Counted from the stretch's first letter, positions 17,287-25,559 are shown. The stretch is DNA of 46,242 nt from Cytophagaceae bacterium (GCA_021151805.1 JAGKWN010000022.1:1-46242); one strand, 5' to 3'. Notes: generated by a model not told the origin, from the letters alone. A program made the numbers and translations.

Positions 17287-18072
17287 TTATTGTTCCGGAT
17301 AGTAGATCTTGTTTTGCTGCTCATACAAGGCATCAATTTTCTTTTGGATCTTCGCTACCTTTTTAGATTGCTTTTCTGTTAGCACCGGCTGATCGTATCC
17401 GTAATAGTCTTCTTCGTAAGCAGGTTCAACAGCATAAGCTGTATCAACGGCATAGGCAGCCGTTGTATCATACACGGCTTCGGCTACGCTATCCGTTACA
17501 TAATCATCATATCTATAAATATAGTTCAGATTTTTGTCTACTTCCTGTATACCATCAATCTCTCCGTATTTCCATTGGTTGTTTACAAAAGCAACATCGT
17601 CCATGTTGATTTTGTAATATTTAGTACCGTGTTTAACGAATAAATCTGCGTTGTCAAGAATATAAAACGGCGAACGTCTGTTGTATTCCAGGTCGTAGTA
17701 AAAATCAACGAATTCAATATTGCTTATATTGATCGTATCGTCTTTGATCCATTGTTGAATGATGGTGAAATTCTCTATAAGCTGTGTGTTCATTTTACTG
17801 CGGATGGCAGCAATATCGCTGAACTCCTGCTGGAAGTCGGCCTTTTTTTCTTCCGATAAATACGGATTGGCAAGGCAGGTTTTCAACAACCAGTCGAAAT
17901 CAGTATCCGACATTTCAAAGGTTTTCACATAAAGATCCTGATTGTTTTTCTTTATTGTCTCAACAAACAATTTCGAAAAACCTGCCGGATCCGGCGGCGC
18001 TACTGACACAGAAGAAGAAAAAACAAGACAGGCCAAACCTGTAACAAAAACGATAAAAGATGTTTTGATCAT
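17287..18072 (-). CDS. Exported paralogue family, copy 1 of 4 in the array
   Basis: 261 residues. An N-terminal hydrophobic signal (FIVFVTGLACLVFSSSVSVA) is followed by PPDPAGFSKLFVETIKKN. The fold appears as a helical N-terminal half and a middle beta section (EFVDFYYDL, ADLFVKHGTKYYKI, FVNNQWKYGEI, EVDKNLNYIY). A variable acidic Tyr/Ala-rich linker (about 195-232) and a conserved basic C-terminal helix, TEKQSKKVAKIQKKIDALYE, end the protein. Family not recognised. It is last in transcription order and ends at the strong terminator shared with the T9SS gene. It probably acts in the periplasm or is anchored there; the cysteine in the signal does not form a good lipobox. Confidence 0.8.
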   Translation of the reverse strand: MIKTSFIVFVTGLACLVFSSSVSVAPPDPAGFSKLFVETIKKNNQDLYVKTFEMSDTDFDWLLKTCLANPYLSEEKKADFQQEFSDIAAIRSKMNTQLIENFTIIQQWIKDDTINISNIEFVDFYYDLEYNRRSPFYILDNADLFVKHGTKYYKINMDDVAFVNNQWKYGEIDGIQEVDKNLNYIYRYDDYVTDSVAEAVYDTTAAYAVDTAYAVEPAYEEDYYGYDQPVLTEKQSKKVAKIQKKIDALYEQQNKIYYPEQ

Positions 18073-18144
18073 AAAGATTTCAGGGATTTATTTAGTTAAA
18101 AGTAATCATTCTGTTTTTAAATAAGATGGAAGCAACGAAACATT

Positions 18145-18903
18145 TTATTCTTCCTTGTAAAGGATATTCATCTGTTTAAGATACAAGGCATTTATTTTCT
18201 GCTGGATCTTATCTGCTTTTTTAGATTGTTTTTCTGTAAATATAACATCTGTTTGCGCTTTTAATGTATCAAAGGCAACAGCTGCGGCAGTATCATAAAC
18301 AGGAGCAAAATCATCCAGAACATGCGTATCTTCGTCCATATAAAACAGGTAAAAATCCACCTGCCGCGGAGATTCCTGTATGCCTTTAATTTTTCCGAAT
18401 TTCCATTGATTGTTTACAAAAACAATTTCGTCAACATGTATGGTATAAAATTTTGTTCCGTGTTTGATGAATAAAATTCCTTCTTTAATAATATGGAAAG
18501 GAAATTCTTTTAAGAGTTTAATTTCATAGAAAAAATCAACCAGTTCAATGGTGTTGGCATTGATGGTATCATCTGTGATCCATTTCTGAAGGGTTGTAAA
18601 ATCATTCAGCCGTTGCTCGTACATTTCTTTAATAGTTTCAGGTATTTTCTCTTCCGATTCCCTGATGCGGGCTTTTTCCACTTCAGACTGATACGGATTT
18701 TCAAGCAGTGTTTTTAAGAGCCAATGAAAATCGGCCTCTGTTATTTCAAAGGTTTTCACAAAAAGCTCCTTATTGTTTTGTTTGATTGTCTCAATAAACA
18801 ATTTTGAAAATGTATCCGGATCCGGCGGTGTTACAGAAACAGCGGATGAAAAGAGCAGGCAGCTGAAAGCCGATAATAAAAGAATGCATAAAGATCTGAT
18901 CAT
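18145..18903 (-). CDS. Exported paralogue family, copy 2 of 4
   Basis: 252 residues, clearly homologous to its three neighbours along the whole length. Signal sequence CILLLSAFSCLLFSSAVSV, then TPPDPDTFSKLFIETIKQN, VKTFEITEADFHWLLKTLL, LVDFFYEI, LFIKHGTKFYTI, VFVNNQWKFGKIKGIQE, and the C-terminal TEKQSKKADKIQQKINALY. The variable linker is shorter than in the other copies and lacks the Tyr-rich stretch, and the EVDKNLN motif is replaced by ESPRQVDF. It begins 57 bp after copy 3 and ends 72 bp before copy 1. Function unknown. Confidence 0.8.
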   Translation of the reverse strand: MIRSLCILLLSAFSCLLFSSAVSVTPPDPDTFSKLFIETIKQNNKELFVKTFEITEADFHWLLKTLLENPYQSEVEKARIRESEEKIPETIKEMYEQRLNDFTTLQKWITDDTINANTIELVDFFYEIKLLKEFPFHIIKEGILFIKHGTKFYTIHVDEIVFVNNQWKFGKIKGIQESPRQVDFYLFYMDEDTHVLDDFAPVYDTAAAVAFDTLKAQTDVIFTEKQSKKADKIQQKINALYLKQMNILYKEE

Positions 18904-18960
18904 AAAAAGAAAGGCAGATAGTTTTTAGAAATGAAATACTATTCAGGAGTAAAGATTTTA

Positions 18961-19797
18961 TTATTCACTGTAAATGATCTTCTCCTGTTGTTCATATAAG
19001 GCATTCAATTTCTTCTGGATCTTGTCGGCCTTTTTAGATTGTTTTTCTGTAAGCGGTGGTAATGTGGTGTGCCAACCATAAGTAGCGACCGAATCTGAGG
19101 AATACAAAGTAGTGTCAACGACAACTGGTACTGATTCGTCATAATAGCCGACAGCAACAGTATCATAGCTGATTTCTTTGGAGCAAATGCCAAATACCGA
19201 GCAATAAGCATCTTCCTGATATTCATAACCAGTGTTTGAAAGAAGATTTAGATTTTTATCAACCTCTATAATTTTTTTAATTTTTCCGATTTTCCATTGG
19301 TTGTTTATGAGAATATTGAACTCAAAAATTATTTTGTAATATCTTGTTCCGTGTTTGATAAATAAATTGCAGTCATGTAAAAAATAAACAGGCACATCTT
19401 TTTGGATGGACAACTGATAATAAAAGTCTACAAACTCTATTGCATTTACCTGAATAGAATCAGAAAGAATCCACTTCTGAATACGATCAAAATTTTTTGT
19501 AAGACTTTCATCCTGGCTTGCCCAAAACCCGGATAGATCCTTTGATTTTTCCCGTATTTCCTCTTTTTCTTTTTCGGTTAAATAAGGATTTTTCAGCCAT
19601 TCATCTACGACCCAATTGATATCAGCTTCTGTTAATCCAAATGTTTTTACAAAAAGCTCTTTGTCGTTTTTCTTCAGAGTCTCTAAAAACAATTTTGCAA
19701 ACGTATCGGGATCCGGTGGCGGCGTTACAGAAACAGCAGATGAAAAGAACAGGCAGCTTAAGCCCGACAATAAAAGAATGTATAAAGCTCTGGTCAT
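18961..19797 (-). CDS. Exported paralogue family, copy 3 of 4
   Basis: 278 residues, the longest copy. It shares the signal type (YILLLSGLSCLFFSSAVSV), PPPDPDTFAKLFLETLKKN, VKTFGLTEADINW, EFVDFYYQL, LFIKHGTRYYKI, INNQWKIGKI, EVDKNLNLL and the C-terminal TEKQSKKADKIQKKLNALYE. The variable linker is expanded by about 20 residues and has an extra CSVFGIC pair of cysteines near residue 205, absent from the other copies. A disulfide there would be possible after export. It lies 66 bp from copy 4 and 57 bp from copy 2. No family assignment. Confidence 0.8.
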   Translation of the reverse strand: MTRALYILLLSGLSCLFFSSAVSVTPPPDPDTFAKLFLETLKKNDKELFVKTFGLTEADINWVVDEWLKNPYLTEKEKEEIREKSKDLSGFWASQDESLTKNFDRIQKWILSDSIQVNAIEFVDFYYQLSIQKDVPVYFLHDCNLFIKHGTRYYKIIFEFNILINNQWKIGKIKKIIEVDKNLNLLSNTGYEYQEDAYCSVFGICSKEISYDTVAVGYYDESVPVVVDTTLYSSDSVATYGWHTTLPPLTEKQSKKADKIQKKLNALYEQQEKIIYSE

Positions 19798-19863
19798 AAA
19801 ACGGGGAAATATATTTTAAATAAAGAATGATAGAAGATTAAAGACGTTGCAGGAATGGTACTA

Positions 19864-20625
19864 TTATTCCTGCTTGTAAATGATTTTATTCTGTTGTTCA
19901 TACAAGGCATCAATTTTCTTTTGAATCTTCGCTGCCTTTTTATCCTGCTTACTGGTGAGGGCAGGATCATAGTTATAGTCATAGGGAGGCTCAACAATGG
20001 CCATGGTATCGTACACAACAGCTGCAATCGAATCTTCTCCCGAATACGGATAAAAATCTTCATATTCGGAAACACGATCCAGGTTTTTATTCACTTCACA
20101 GATATCATCAATGATAGCAAATTTCCATTGATTGTTTACGAAAGCAATGTGATCAAATGTTATTTTATAATATTTTGTTTGGTGTTTGATAAACAAGCTA
20201 CCATTTGGAATGATATAGTAAGGATAATTTTTAATGATTCCCATCTTATAATAGAAATCAAGAATTTCAATATTATTTACCTGGATGGAATCGAGCTCAA
20301 TCCATTTCTGAAGAACGGCAGCACCTTCTTTAAGATGCCACCTTAGGTTGCGACTAAGTTCGGCAGATCCAATGGAGTCGCCTTTTATAAGGGCTTTTTC
20401 ATTTTCTGAAAAATAGGGACTTTCAATAACAATTTTTGTCATCCAATCCAGATCGCCTTCTGACAATTCAAAGGTCCTCATATATAGTTCCTGGTCGTTT
20501 TGTCCTAAGCTTGCAACAAACAATTTTGCAAAAGCGCCCGGGTCGGGCGGCGCTACCAAAACAGAAGAAGAAAAAACCAAACAACCCAGCAGTGATGCAA
20601 AAAGGATAAAAAAAGACTTGATCAT
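19864..20625 (-). CDS. Exported paralogue family, copy 4 (first transcribed)
   Basis: 253 residues. Signal sequence FFILFASLLGCLVFSSSVLV, then APPDPGAFAKLFVASLGQN, MRTFELSEGDLDWM, EILDFYYKM, LFIKHQTKYYKI, FVNNQWKFAII, EVNKNLDRV, a Tyr/Asp/Pro-rich linker and the C-terminal SKQDKKAAKIQKKIDALYEQ. It is the most divergent copy in the N-terminal half (KHQTKYY instead of KHGT, WRWHLKE-type insertion near 100). Being first in the array and divergent from the plus-strand gene at 20784, it probably carries the main promoter in the 158-bp gap. No family assignment. Confidence 0.8.
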   Translation of the reverse strand: MIKSFFILFASLLGCLVFSSSVLVAPPDPGAFAKLFVASLGQNDQELYMRTFELSEGDLDWMTKIVIESPYFSENEKALIKGDSIGSAELSRNLRWHLKEGAAVLQKWIELDSIQVNNIEILDFYYKMGIIKNYPYYIIPNGSLFIKHQTKYYKITFDHIAFVNNQWKFAIIDDICEVNKNLDRVSEYEDFYPYSGEDSIAAVVYDTMAIVEPPYDYNYDPALTSKQDKKAAKIQKKIDALYEQQNKIIYKQE

Positions 20626-20783
20626 AAGAATGGGGTTTACCGGATAAAAATAATTATTCTGTTTTCAACTTCCTGCTAAAAAGGACAAAACATTTAAGTA
20701 TTTTTCTGCGTTCGATCTTTTGAACTTTCCGGAAAGGTCTTGAAATCAAATATCCGGTAAGCAACTACGCCTATACCTGAACA

Positions 20784-21431
20784 ATGAATAAAGCAAAGCA
20801 TATTTACTGGGCAGACATCGCAGCACTGCTCTTTTTTACCATACTGACCTGTGTAGCTGTTGCAACAAAACAGATAACCATTTTTTATGTCATCTATGTT
20901 TTCTGGTGGGATGAAATCATTAAAACGGTTTTTGACAAACTCCGTTTTATATTCAGAAAAAATGAAATAGCAGATCAGGAAACGTATAGAGCAAACGTTG
21001 GTACCCGTTTCTTTATGTTGGCGCTGTATGCTGTATTTATTATAGTATGTTTTGGTTTTATTATCGACTGGGGAAATACAGATGCAATTGTTAAAAATGC
21101 ACAGGTACTGTTATTCAGAAATATTTATTTTAATATAAGCCTGCTTTCTTTTATTGGCAGGGAAATGTATGTGTACAGCAACAAAAAAATTCAGAATAAC
21201 AACCCGGCCCGTACGGTTATGTCGAACGGAATCATCACCCTGCATGTGTCTATTATTATAGGAATACTTTTGTGGGCACTTGCATCAAAAAAATTTGGTG
21301 TTGCTATGCCTGTTTCGCTGGAAGCTTATAGTGCGATACTGGCAATTGTTCCCTTTTTGATCATCAAGTTTCTTTTCGACTGGTCGGAGATCAGATCCCG
21401 AAACAAAGCTTTAGCAGATCATACAAAATAG
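20784..21431 (+). CDS. Hypothetical polytopic membrane protein
   Basis: 215 residues with about five or six hydrophobic segments: ADIAALLFFTILTCVAVAT (10-28), TIFYVIYVFWWDEI (31-46), FFMLALYAVFIIVCFGFII (76-96), VLLFRNIYFNISLLSF (110-127), LHVSIIIGILLWALAS (150-168) and YSAILAIVPFLIIKFLF (180-198). FWWDEIIKTVF at about 39-49 is the most distinctive motif. I do not recognise the family with certainty. It stands alone, divergent from the paralogue array and convergent with the next gene. Confidence 0.7.
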   Translation: MNKAKHIYWADIAALLFFTILTCVAVATKQITIFYVIYVFWWDEIIKTVFDKLRFIFRKNEIADQETYRANVGTRFFMLALYAVFIIVCFGFIIDWGNTDAIVKNAQVLLFRNIYFNISLLSFIGREMYVYSNKKIQNNNPARTVMSNGIITLHVSIIIGILLWALASKKFGVAMPVSLEAYSAILAIVPFLIIKFLFDWSEIRSRNKALADHTK

Positions 21432-21481
21432 TATAGAACCTACACAATTGTAGGAGTAGATTTTCCCGGCAAGGATAATGA

Positions 21482-21883
21482 TTAGGAGTTATTTGGGCGG
21501 GTCCAGTTCACGGCATACCATATAATAAACAAAGTCGTTGCAATTTCAATGCTTGCAAAAAAGATATAATACGATGTTGGTCCCACAAACAACGTAGCAA
21601 TCATGGCGATTGTTTTTATTGAGCCGGCAATGATGTTTGCAATCCGGTTCGCTTTGTGTGGTAATATTCTCGACAACAAAATCATCGCAATCGGAATTTC
21701 CATTAGTAAAGCTCCCGCCAGTAAAAAATTTTCTGACACAACAATTCCGTTTACTTTACCGCTAAGGTATTGTTTTAGTAAAGAGCCATCCATCAGCCCG
21801 ATTACATCACAATACAAATAGTTCAGTGTTACAAAAATCCATAAGGTAGACAGGATAAGTTTTCTGGATGAAGTTAAGGGCAT
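21482..21883 (-). CDS. DUF6326-like four-TM membrane protein
   Basis: From the ATG at 21883 the product has 133 residues (MPLTSSRKLILSTLWIFV). The pattern LSTLWIFVTLNYLYCDVIGLM, ENFLLAGALLMEIPIAMILLSRILP and YIIFFASIE-like YYIFFASIEIATTLF matches what I know of the DUF6326 family of small inner-membrane proteins of unknown function. Four TM helices are visible. A GTG at 21940 in frame would add 19 residues, but it coincides with the end of the preceding terminator and a -7 element, so the ATG is preferred. Transcription must begin in or just after the terminator hairpin of the upstream lipoprotein gene. Confidence 0.7.
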   Translation of the reverse strand: MPLTSSRKLILSTLWIFVTLNYLYCDVIGLMDGSLLKQYLSGKVNGIVVSENFLLAGALLMEIPIAMILLSRILPHKANRIANIIAGSIKTIAMIATLFVGPTSYYIFFASIEIATTLFIIWYAVNWTRPNNS

Positions 21884-21939
21884 AAACAGAACTAAATTTA
21901 AAATATAGATAAAAGTACAGGACACGTAATATAAAAACA

Positions 21940-21947
21940 CAAAGCTA
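21940..21947 (-). promoter_or_regulatory. Possible -7 element inside a terminator arm
   Basis: Read on the minus strand this is TAGCTTTG, an exact TAnnTTTG. It overlaps the outer arm of the hairpin at 21942-21983 and lies 57 bp before the ATG at 21883. The match may be chance, because the hairpin arm supplies most of the bases. Confidence 0.3.
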
Positions 21948-21983
21948 AAGACCTGTAAAATACGGATTACAGGTCTTTAGCTT
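21942..21983 (-). terminator. 17-bp perfect hairpin terminator
   Basis: AAGCTAAAGACCTGTAA (21942-21958) pairs with TTACAGGTCTTTAGCTT (21967-21983) around an 8-base loop. On the minus strand it follows the lipoprotein stop codon at 21991 and is followed by TGTGTTTTTAT, so it ends that gene. Confidence 0.85.
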
Positions 21984-21990
21984 AAGTAAG

Positions 21991-22542
21991 TTATTTGGCA
22001 GTATATGTAATTGTAAGTACATAAGGAACATTCGTATAAATGTCGGTTTTATTCATTGTTGCAATAAATGTGTTGTCATTGATCGATACAATGTTATATA
22101 CTCCAGGATTTCCGCCGCCAACATATGTTGTCAGCACCGTTTGGTCAGAATTAAGTGACCAGCTGAAATTGATTGTTTGTGGCCAGCCAGTGCACACATC
22201 TGTACCGCTATTAAAGGTGCCTGCTTTATTAGAGCCGGATGCAGTTGTTAAATAAGTCGTATAATCATCATCTGTGCACCTGTCGTATTGAGCATATTGA
22301 TCTGTGCTTGCAGTTCCGTCTTTTTTATAAGCAATCGGCACACTAGACGTTGCTGCTGTTACAATCCAGCTATGAGCAACCAGATAATCCTGGGTTGTCT
22401 TAGTCGTTGTACCCGTTGTTGTTGTATTAGTAGTATTGGTTGTAGTGTTGTTCGCAGGAGCTGGATCAGATTTTTTGCTGCAGGCACTAACGAAAACAAT
22501 AGCTGTGAAAACAGCAAAACATTTTAAAAGCAAACGGTTCAT
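21991..22542 (-). CDS. Lipoprotein, lipocalin-like
   Basis: 183 residues with a lipoprotein signal: basic start MNRLLLK, hydrophobic core, lipobox VSAC with Cys21. The mature protein begins SKKSDPAP, then a Thr/Asn-rich linker of about 25 residues (NNTTTNTTNTTTTGTTTKTT). The rest is one beta-rich domain (LVAHSWIVTAATSSV to YVLTITYTAK) with two cysteines, RCTDDD and VCTGWP. The HSWIVTA opening and the SWSLNSDQTVLTT/YNIVSINDNTF pattern resemble the lipocalin-like domain of many Bacteroidota lipoproteins, which is common but without known function. It has its own promoter and a strong terminator. Confidence 0.85.
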   Translation of the reverse strand: MNRLLLKCFAVFTAIVFVSACSKKSDPAPANNTTTNTTNTTTTGTTTKTTQDYLVAHSWIVTAATSSVPIAYKKDGTASTDQYAQYDRCTDDDYTTYLTTASGSNKAGTFNSGTDVCTGWPQTINFSWSLNSDQTVLTTYVGGGNPGVYNIVSINDNTFIATMNKTDIYTNVPYVLTITYTAK

Positions 22543-22577
22543 ATTAAATTATGGTTAAAAGAATATTATTAAACATA

Positions 22578-22610
22578 CAAAAATAAAAAAATAATTTCTA
22601 ATCATGGCAA
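22578..22610 (-). promoter_or_regulatory. Promoter of the lipoprotein gene
   Basis: On the minus strand GTTG (22607-22610), 21 bp, then TATTTTTG (22578-22585). The second is an exact TAnnTTTG and the first is one mismatch from TTTG. The spacing and a leader of about 30 bases to the ATG at 22542 fit Bacteroidota promoters. Confidence 0.55.
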
Positions 22611-22627
22611 CACGGCTGCTACGTGTT

Positions 22628-22966
22628 TCAGACCTGCGTCTCCTCACGTTCTTTCAGATAATTTTCAATCAGCTCCTCAACATAGGTGAAAACAAAAAGC
22701 GCAACGATGAAAATAAAAATACTACTGATGGTTTCAAAAGTAGCTTTGCTCACCATCATTTTATCTCTTTTGTTGGCTAGCCCCCAGAGGTTTTTTACAC
22801 TTTTAACAACAATAAAATTCTGCAACACTTTATAAACAATAAATGCGCAGATGGCAGCCACGCCATTGGCAACCATTTCCATAATCACCTGTTTCCTGTT
22901 GATCTTTGGGAAGGGCGTCTTTTTTAAAGATCGCAAAAGGCTATCTCGTTCGTGTTCAAAATTCAT
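22628..22966 (-). CDS. Small two-TM membrane protein
   Basis: 112 residues. A basic N-terminal region (RSLKKTPFPKINRKQ) precedes a TM helix at about 33-52 (VAAICAFIVYKVLQNFIVVK). A loop of 25 residues and a second TM helix at about 80-98 (IFIFIVALFVFTYVEEL) follow, with a charged tail. Not recognised. It lies 42 bp after the DUF4375 gene on the same strand and is probably co-transcribed with it. Confidence 0.7.
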   Translation of the reverse strand: MNFEHERDSLLRSLKKTPFPKINRKQVIMEMVANGVAAICAFIVYKVLQNFIVVKSVKNLWGLANKRDKMMVSKATFETISSIFIFIVALFVFTYVEELIENYLKEREETQV

Positions 22967-23008
22967 CAGCTGTTCTTTTAAAATTACGGAAATAGAAAGA
23001 CAAATTGC

Positions 23009-23548
23009 TTAATTCAAAAAGGCTCTTTTATTCGCACGGATAAAACGAATTTTGGTTGCTTCCATATCTTCAGACTTGTACAAGCTGTTGAACTGATCGT
23101 TTAAGGTATCGAATAAATTTTCAACAGCATGCTTGTCGAATGCGAGGGTTCCGTTTTTATACGCGAGAATATTATTTTGTTCTTTGTTATATAACGCATT
23201 GGCTTTTCTACAAACGTTGGCAAACGTGTTGGCGCCCATAAACTCCAGCAGCTCCGGTGCAAGCGCATGAAATTTACCATATGAGTTTTGATAGAATTGC
23301 AGAAAACCACCATCACCAATCTCACCTTCCAGACAAGAGCTGATGTAAATAGCCTGCTGAGGTTTGGTCCAGCTGGTTACAATTTCATATTCCGTTGTTA
23401 AATCCCCGGGAATACGATCAAGCAGGTGTTCGAAAATTGTTTGGACAAGTTTTTTATCAGAAGTTTTATCAAATGTTTTTTCATCCATTGTTTTTGCAAC
23501 GGGTTCAGAAGAAGAAAAAGCGTTTTTAAATTTTGAAAAGAATGACAT
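23009..23548 (-). CDS. DUF4375-domain protein
   Basis: 179 residues, cytoplasmic, no signal. After a linker of about 40 residues comes one DUF4375/DMP19-like domain: WTKPQQAIYISSCLEGEIGDGGFLQFYQNSYG, LAPELLEFMGANTFANVCRKAN. GDGGFLQFYQNS corresponds to the family's xxGGFxQ(Y/F)xxN motif. The family occurs in many phyla and is often fused or linked to immunity-like and polymorphic-toxin systems, but its biochemistry is unknown to me. Here it is followed by a two-TM protein gene; no toxin is visible. Confidence 0.85.
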   Translation of the reverse strand: MSFFSKFKNAFSSSEPVAKTMDEKTFDKTSDKKLVQTIFEHLLDRIPGDLTTEYEIVTSWTKPQQAIYISSCLEGEIGDGGFLQFYQNSYGKFHALAPELLEFMGANTFANVCRKANALYNKEQNNILAYKNGTLAFDKHAVENLFDTLNDQFNSLYKSEDMEATKIRFIRANKRAFLN

Positions 23549-23853
23549 AAATGAAGATACTAAAAGTGTTTATGAAATTTAAAACAGGCATGAAGCAAGC
23601 TTATAACCCGGCAAATTCAGCAAGACATAATTGCCAGACTAATTTAAAAGTAAAAAATGATTTACGGCATTACCGGCAGCTATTTATATCTGTTTCAATA
23701 AGTAAGTAGATTTTTTCCGGAGTTCGTAAACCACCTTAAAGGTTTACGCGGAACCACCCCAATGCAGGTTTTTATCTGAAAAAATCCATATTTCTCTATA
23801 TAACCTCTTGAAATCTACGTAACTTTGACACAAGATTGCAATAACTGAATATT
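23549..23853. other. Intergenic region with a long hairpin
   Basis: No gene. It contains GTTCGTAAACC (23722-23732), an 8-base loop and GGTTTACGCGGAAC (23741-23754), an 11-bp stem with a two-base bulge and no T-run after it on either strand. The promoter of the YebC-family gene lies at the right end. The hairpin may be regulatory. Confidence 0.5.
23820..23827 (+). promoter_or_regulatory. -7 element of the YebC-family gene
   Basis: TAACTTTG is an exact TAnnTTTG, 26 bp before the ATG at 23854. No good TTTG lies at the expected -33 position. Confidence 0.55.
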
Positions 23854-24570
23854 ATGGGAAGAGCATACGAACTTCGAAAAGGAAGAAGAGCAAAAAGATT
23901 TGACCGTATGGCAAAGGCCTTTACCCGTTTAGGTAAAGAAATTGCCATGGCTACCAAACAAGGTGGTGGAAATTTAGAAACCAACGCACGTTTACGTACA
24001 GCTGTAAACAACGCGAAAGGCTTGAACATGCCAAAAGACAGAATTGATGCAGCGATCAAAAGAGCTCTTGGCAAGGACGAATCAGACTACGAAGAAGTGG
24101 TATTTGAAGGTTATGGTCCTTATGGAATTGCTATTCTTGTAGAATGTGCTACCGACAACAATACGCGTACCGTAGCAAACGTTCGTTCATACTTTACTCG
24201 TTCGGGCGGAACATTGGGCAAAACGGGCTCACTGGAATTTTTATTTGAACGCAAAGGCGTTATCAAAATTGATGGCACAGGCCTGGATCCGGAAGAACTG
24301 GAGCTTGAGCTGATTGACTTTGGCGCGGAAGAAATTGTGAAAGACGAAAACGAAATTTTCATTTATACTGCTTTCGTAGATTTCGGTACCATGCAGAAAG
24401 AATTGGAACAAAGAAACATTACCGTGATCAGTGCCGAGACAGAACGTATCCCGAATACAACAACTACACTGACAGCAGAACAGCAGGAAGAAATTTACAA
24501 ACTGCTTGAAAAATTCGAAGATGATGACGATGTGCAGGCGGTGTTCCACAACATGGCTGAAACAGAATAA
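23854..24570 (+). CDS. yebC: YebC/PmpR/TACO1-family protein
   Basis: 238 residues, the standard length. The N-terminal domain shows the family signature RAKRFDRMAKAFTRLGKEI, then NARLRTAVNNAKGLNMPKDRI and AIKRALGKDESDYEEVVFEGYGP. The middle has TDNNTRTVANVRSYFTRSGG with GTLGKTGSLEFLF, and the C-terminal domain is acidic. YebC proteins were long annotated as transcription regulators; YebC2 and the mitochondrial TACO1 act in translation, helping ribosomes through proline-rich stretches. Cytoplasmic. It has its own promoter and terminator. The acidic end (FEDDDDVQAVFHNM) is normal for the family. Confidence 0.95.
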   Translation: MGRAYELRKGRRAKRFDRMAKAFTRLGKEIAMATKQGGGNLETNARLRTAVNNAKGLNMPKDRIDAAIKRALGKDESDYEEVVFEGYGPYGIAILVECATDNNTRTVANVRSYFTRSGGTLGKTGSLEFLFERKGVIKIDGTGLDPEELELELIDFGAEEIVKDENEIFIYTAFVDFGTMQKELEQRNITVISAETERIPNTTTTLTAEQQEEIYKLLEKFEDDDDVQAVFHNMAETE

Positions 24571-24616
24571 TTATCTGTAACCCAAGCTGAGGTTTGGCCG
24601 TACAACTGATAACAAA

Positions 24617-24660
24617 ACAAAAAAGCTCTCTTTATAATCCATTAAGAGAGCTTTTTTGTT
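24617..24660 (+). terminator. Rho-independent terminator after the YebC-family gene
   Basis: AACAAAAAAGCTCTC-type left arm, a 15-base loop, then GAGAGCTTTTTTGTT. The stem is flanked by A- and T-tracts, so it can work in both directions. Confidence 0.9.
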
Positions 24661-24732
24661 ATCAGCTCACATATATGTGGTGAAACAACTATCGAAATTG
24701 TCTTAGTAAGTTCATATAAAAAGTACGGGGGT

Positions 24733-25119
24733 ATGAAAACATGTATAGCAGTAATCGGTTTGTTCATTTCGTTTGGTTTATTCGGTCAGCAAGAGAAACA
24801 CCATCAATTTAAAAACGGAATATTTAAAATCATTGGCGACCAGGGACAAGAGTATATTATTGTTCGCAAAGGGAACCGACAGATAGAATATGACTCCAGG
24901 GCAAAAACAAAAATTGAACTTGTTGTAACATGGATCGATTCCTGTACCTACACCCTGCAGTTGAAAAAAGGCACAACTAAATCAGGCGATAGTGCTTTCC
25001 CTCAGGAAATGGTGCTTACTGTAGTGATCCTGGAGGTCAAAGAAAACTCTTATATACACCGTACTTCCTCAAATTTATTTGAAACCACTCTCGAAGGAGA
25101 AGTATACAAGATCAAATAA
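24733..25119 (+). CDS. Small exported protein
   Basis: 128 residues with a signal peptide (MKTCIAVIGLFISFGLFGQ, cleavage before QEK). The mature part is beta-rich: FKNGIFKIIGDQGQEYIIVRK, IEYDSRAKTKIELVVTWIDSCTYTLQL, and MVLTVVILEVKENSYIHRTSS. The pattern of a short exported protein with W-x-D-S-C-T-Y-T-L recurs in Bacteroidota and is uncharacterised. It sits 20 bp before the next gene on the same strand, so it probably heads an operon with the two genes that follow. Confidence 0.75.
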   Translation: MKTCIAVIGLFISFGLFGQQEKHHQFKNGIFKIIGDQGQEYIIVRKGNRQIEYDSRAKTKIELVVTWIDSCTYTLQLKKGTTKSGDSAFPQEMVLTVVILEVKENSYIHRTSSNLFETTLEGEVYKIK

Positions 25120-25139
25120 ACACAGAGTGATTTTTAATT

Positions 25140-25559
25140 ATGAATAAAGACCTGTTGCTGTTTATACTGTATTTGATTCCGGTATTGTGGGCAGCAGTTA
25201 TTGATCAGGAAAGATTGATCCACAAAAGGGTTTTTGTAAAGCACCTTGTTATTGCATTGCTGCTGCTGACAATTGGCACACTTCCTGAAATCATTGAATG
25301 GAGGGAAAAGAAAAGCCTTAGCTATTTCGGCTCACAAATGTTGTTTCTGTTTTTAATGCTCTATCTCATCATAACCAGCATATATGCACGATTAAGCAAA
25401 CGAGTGCCTGAGTTTACAGAGACATCAGAAAATATAAATGACAAGCTTGCATCCGGAGCTTTGTATATAGGAATGCTCTCAGTACCATTTTTAATTGACA
25501 GTCTTATCGTACAGCAACTGCATGATTATTTTTTTCATGCACTAATATTTGTTTTGTGA
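25140..25559 (+). CDS. Hypothetical four-TM membrane protein
   Basis: 139 residues with four hydrophobic segments: LLLFILYLIPVLWAAVID (4-21), HLVIALLLLTIGTLPEII (35-52), MLFLFLMLYLIITSIYA (67-84) and SGALYIGMLSVPFLIDSLIV (108-128). Not recognised. Its stop overlaps the GTG start of the next gene by 4 bp (GTGA), so translation of the two is coupled, and they probably work together in the membrane. Confidence 0.7.
   Translation: MNKDLLLFILYLIPVLWAAVIDQERLIHKRVFVKHLVIALLLLTIGTLPEIIEWREKKSLSYFGSQMLFLFLMLYLIITSIYARLSKRVPEFTETSENINDKLASGALYIGMLSVPFLIDSLIVQQLHDYFFHALIFVL

Noticed and set aside
17287..20625. Lipoprotein signals in the four paralogues
   Set aside because: Each signal has a cysteine in the hydrophobic core, but the residues before it (such as AFSC, GLSC) do not form a good lipobox, and the hydrophobic run continues beyond it.
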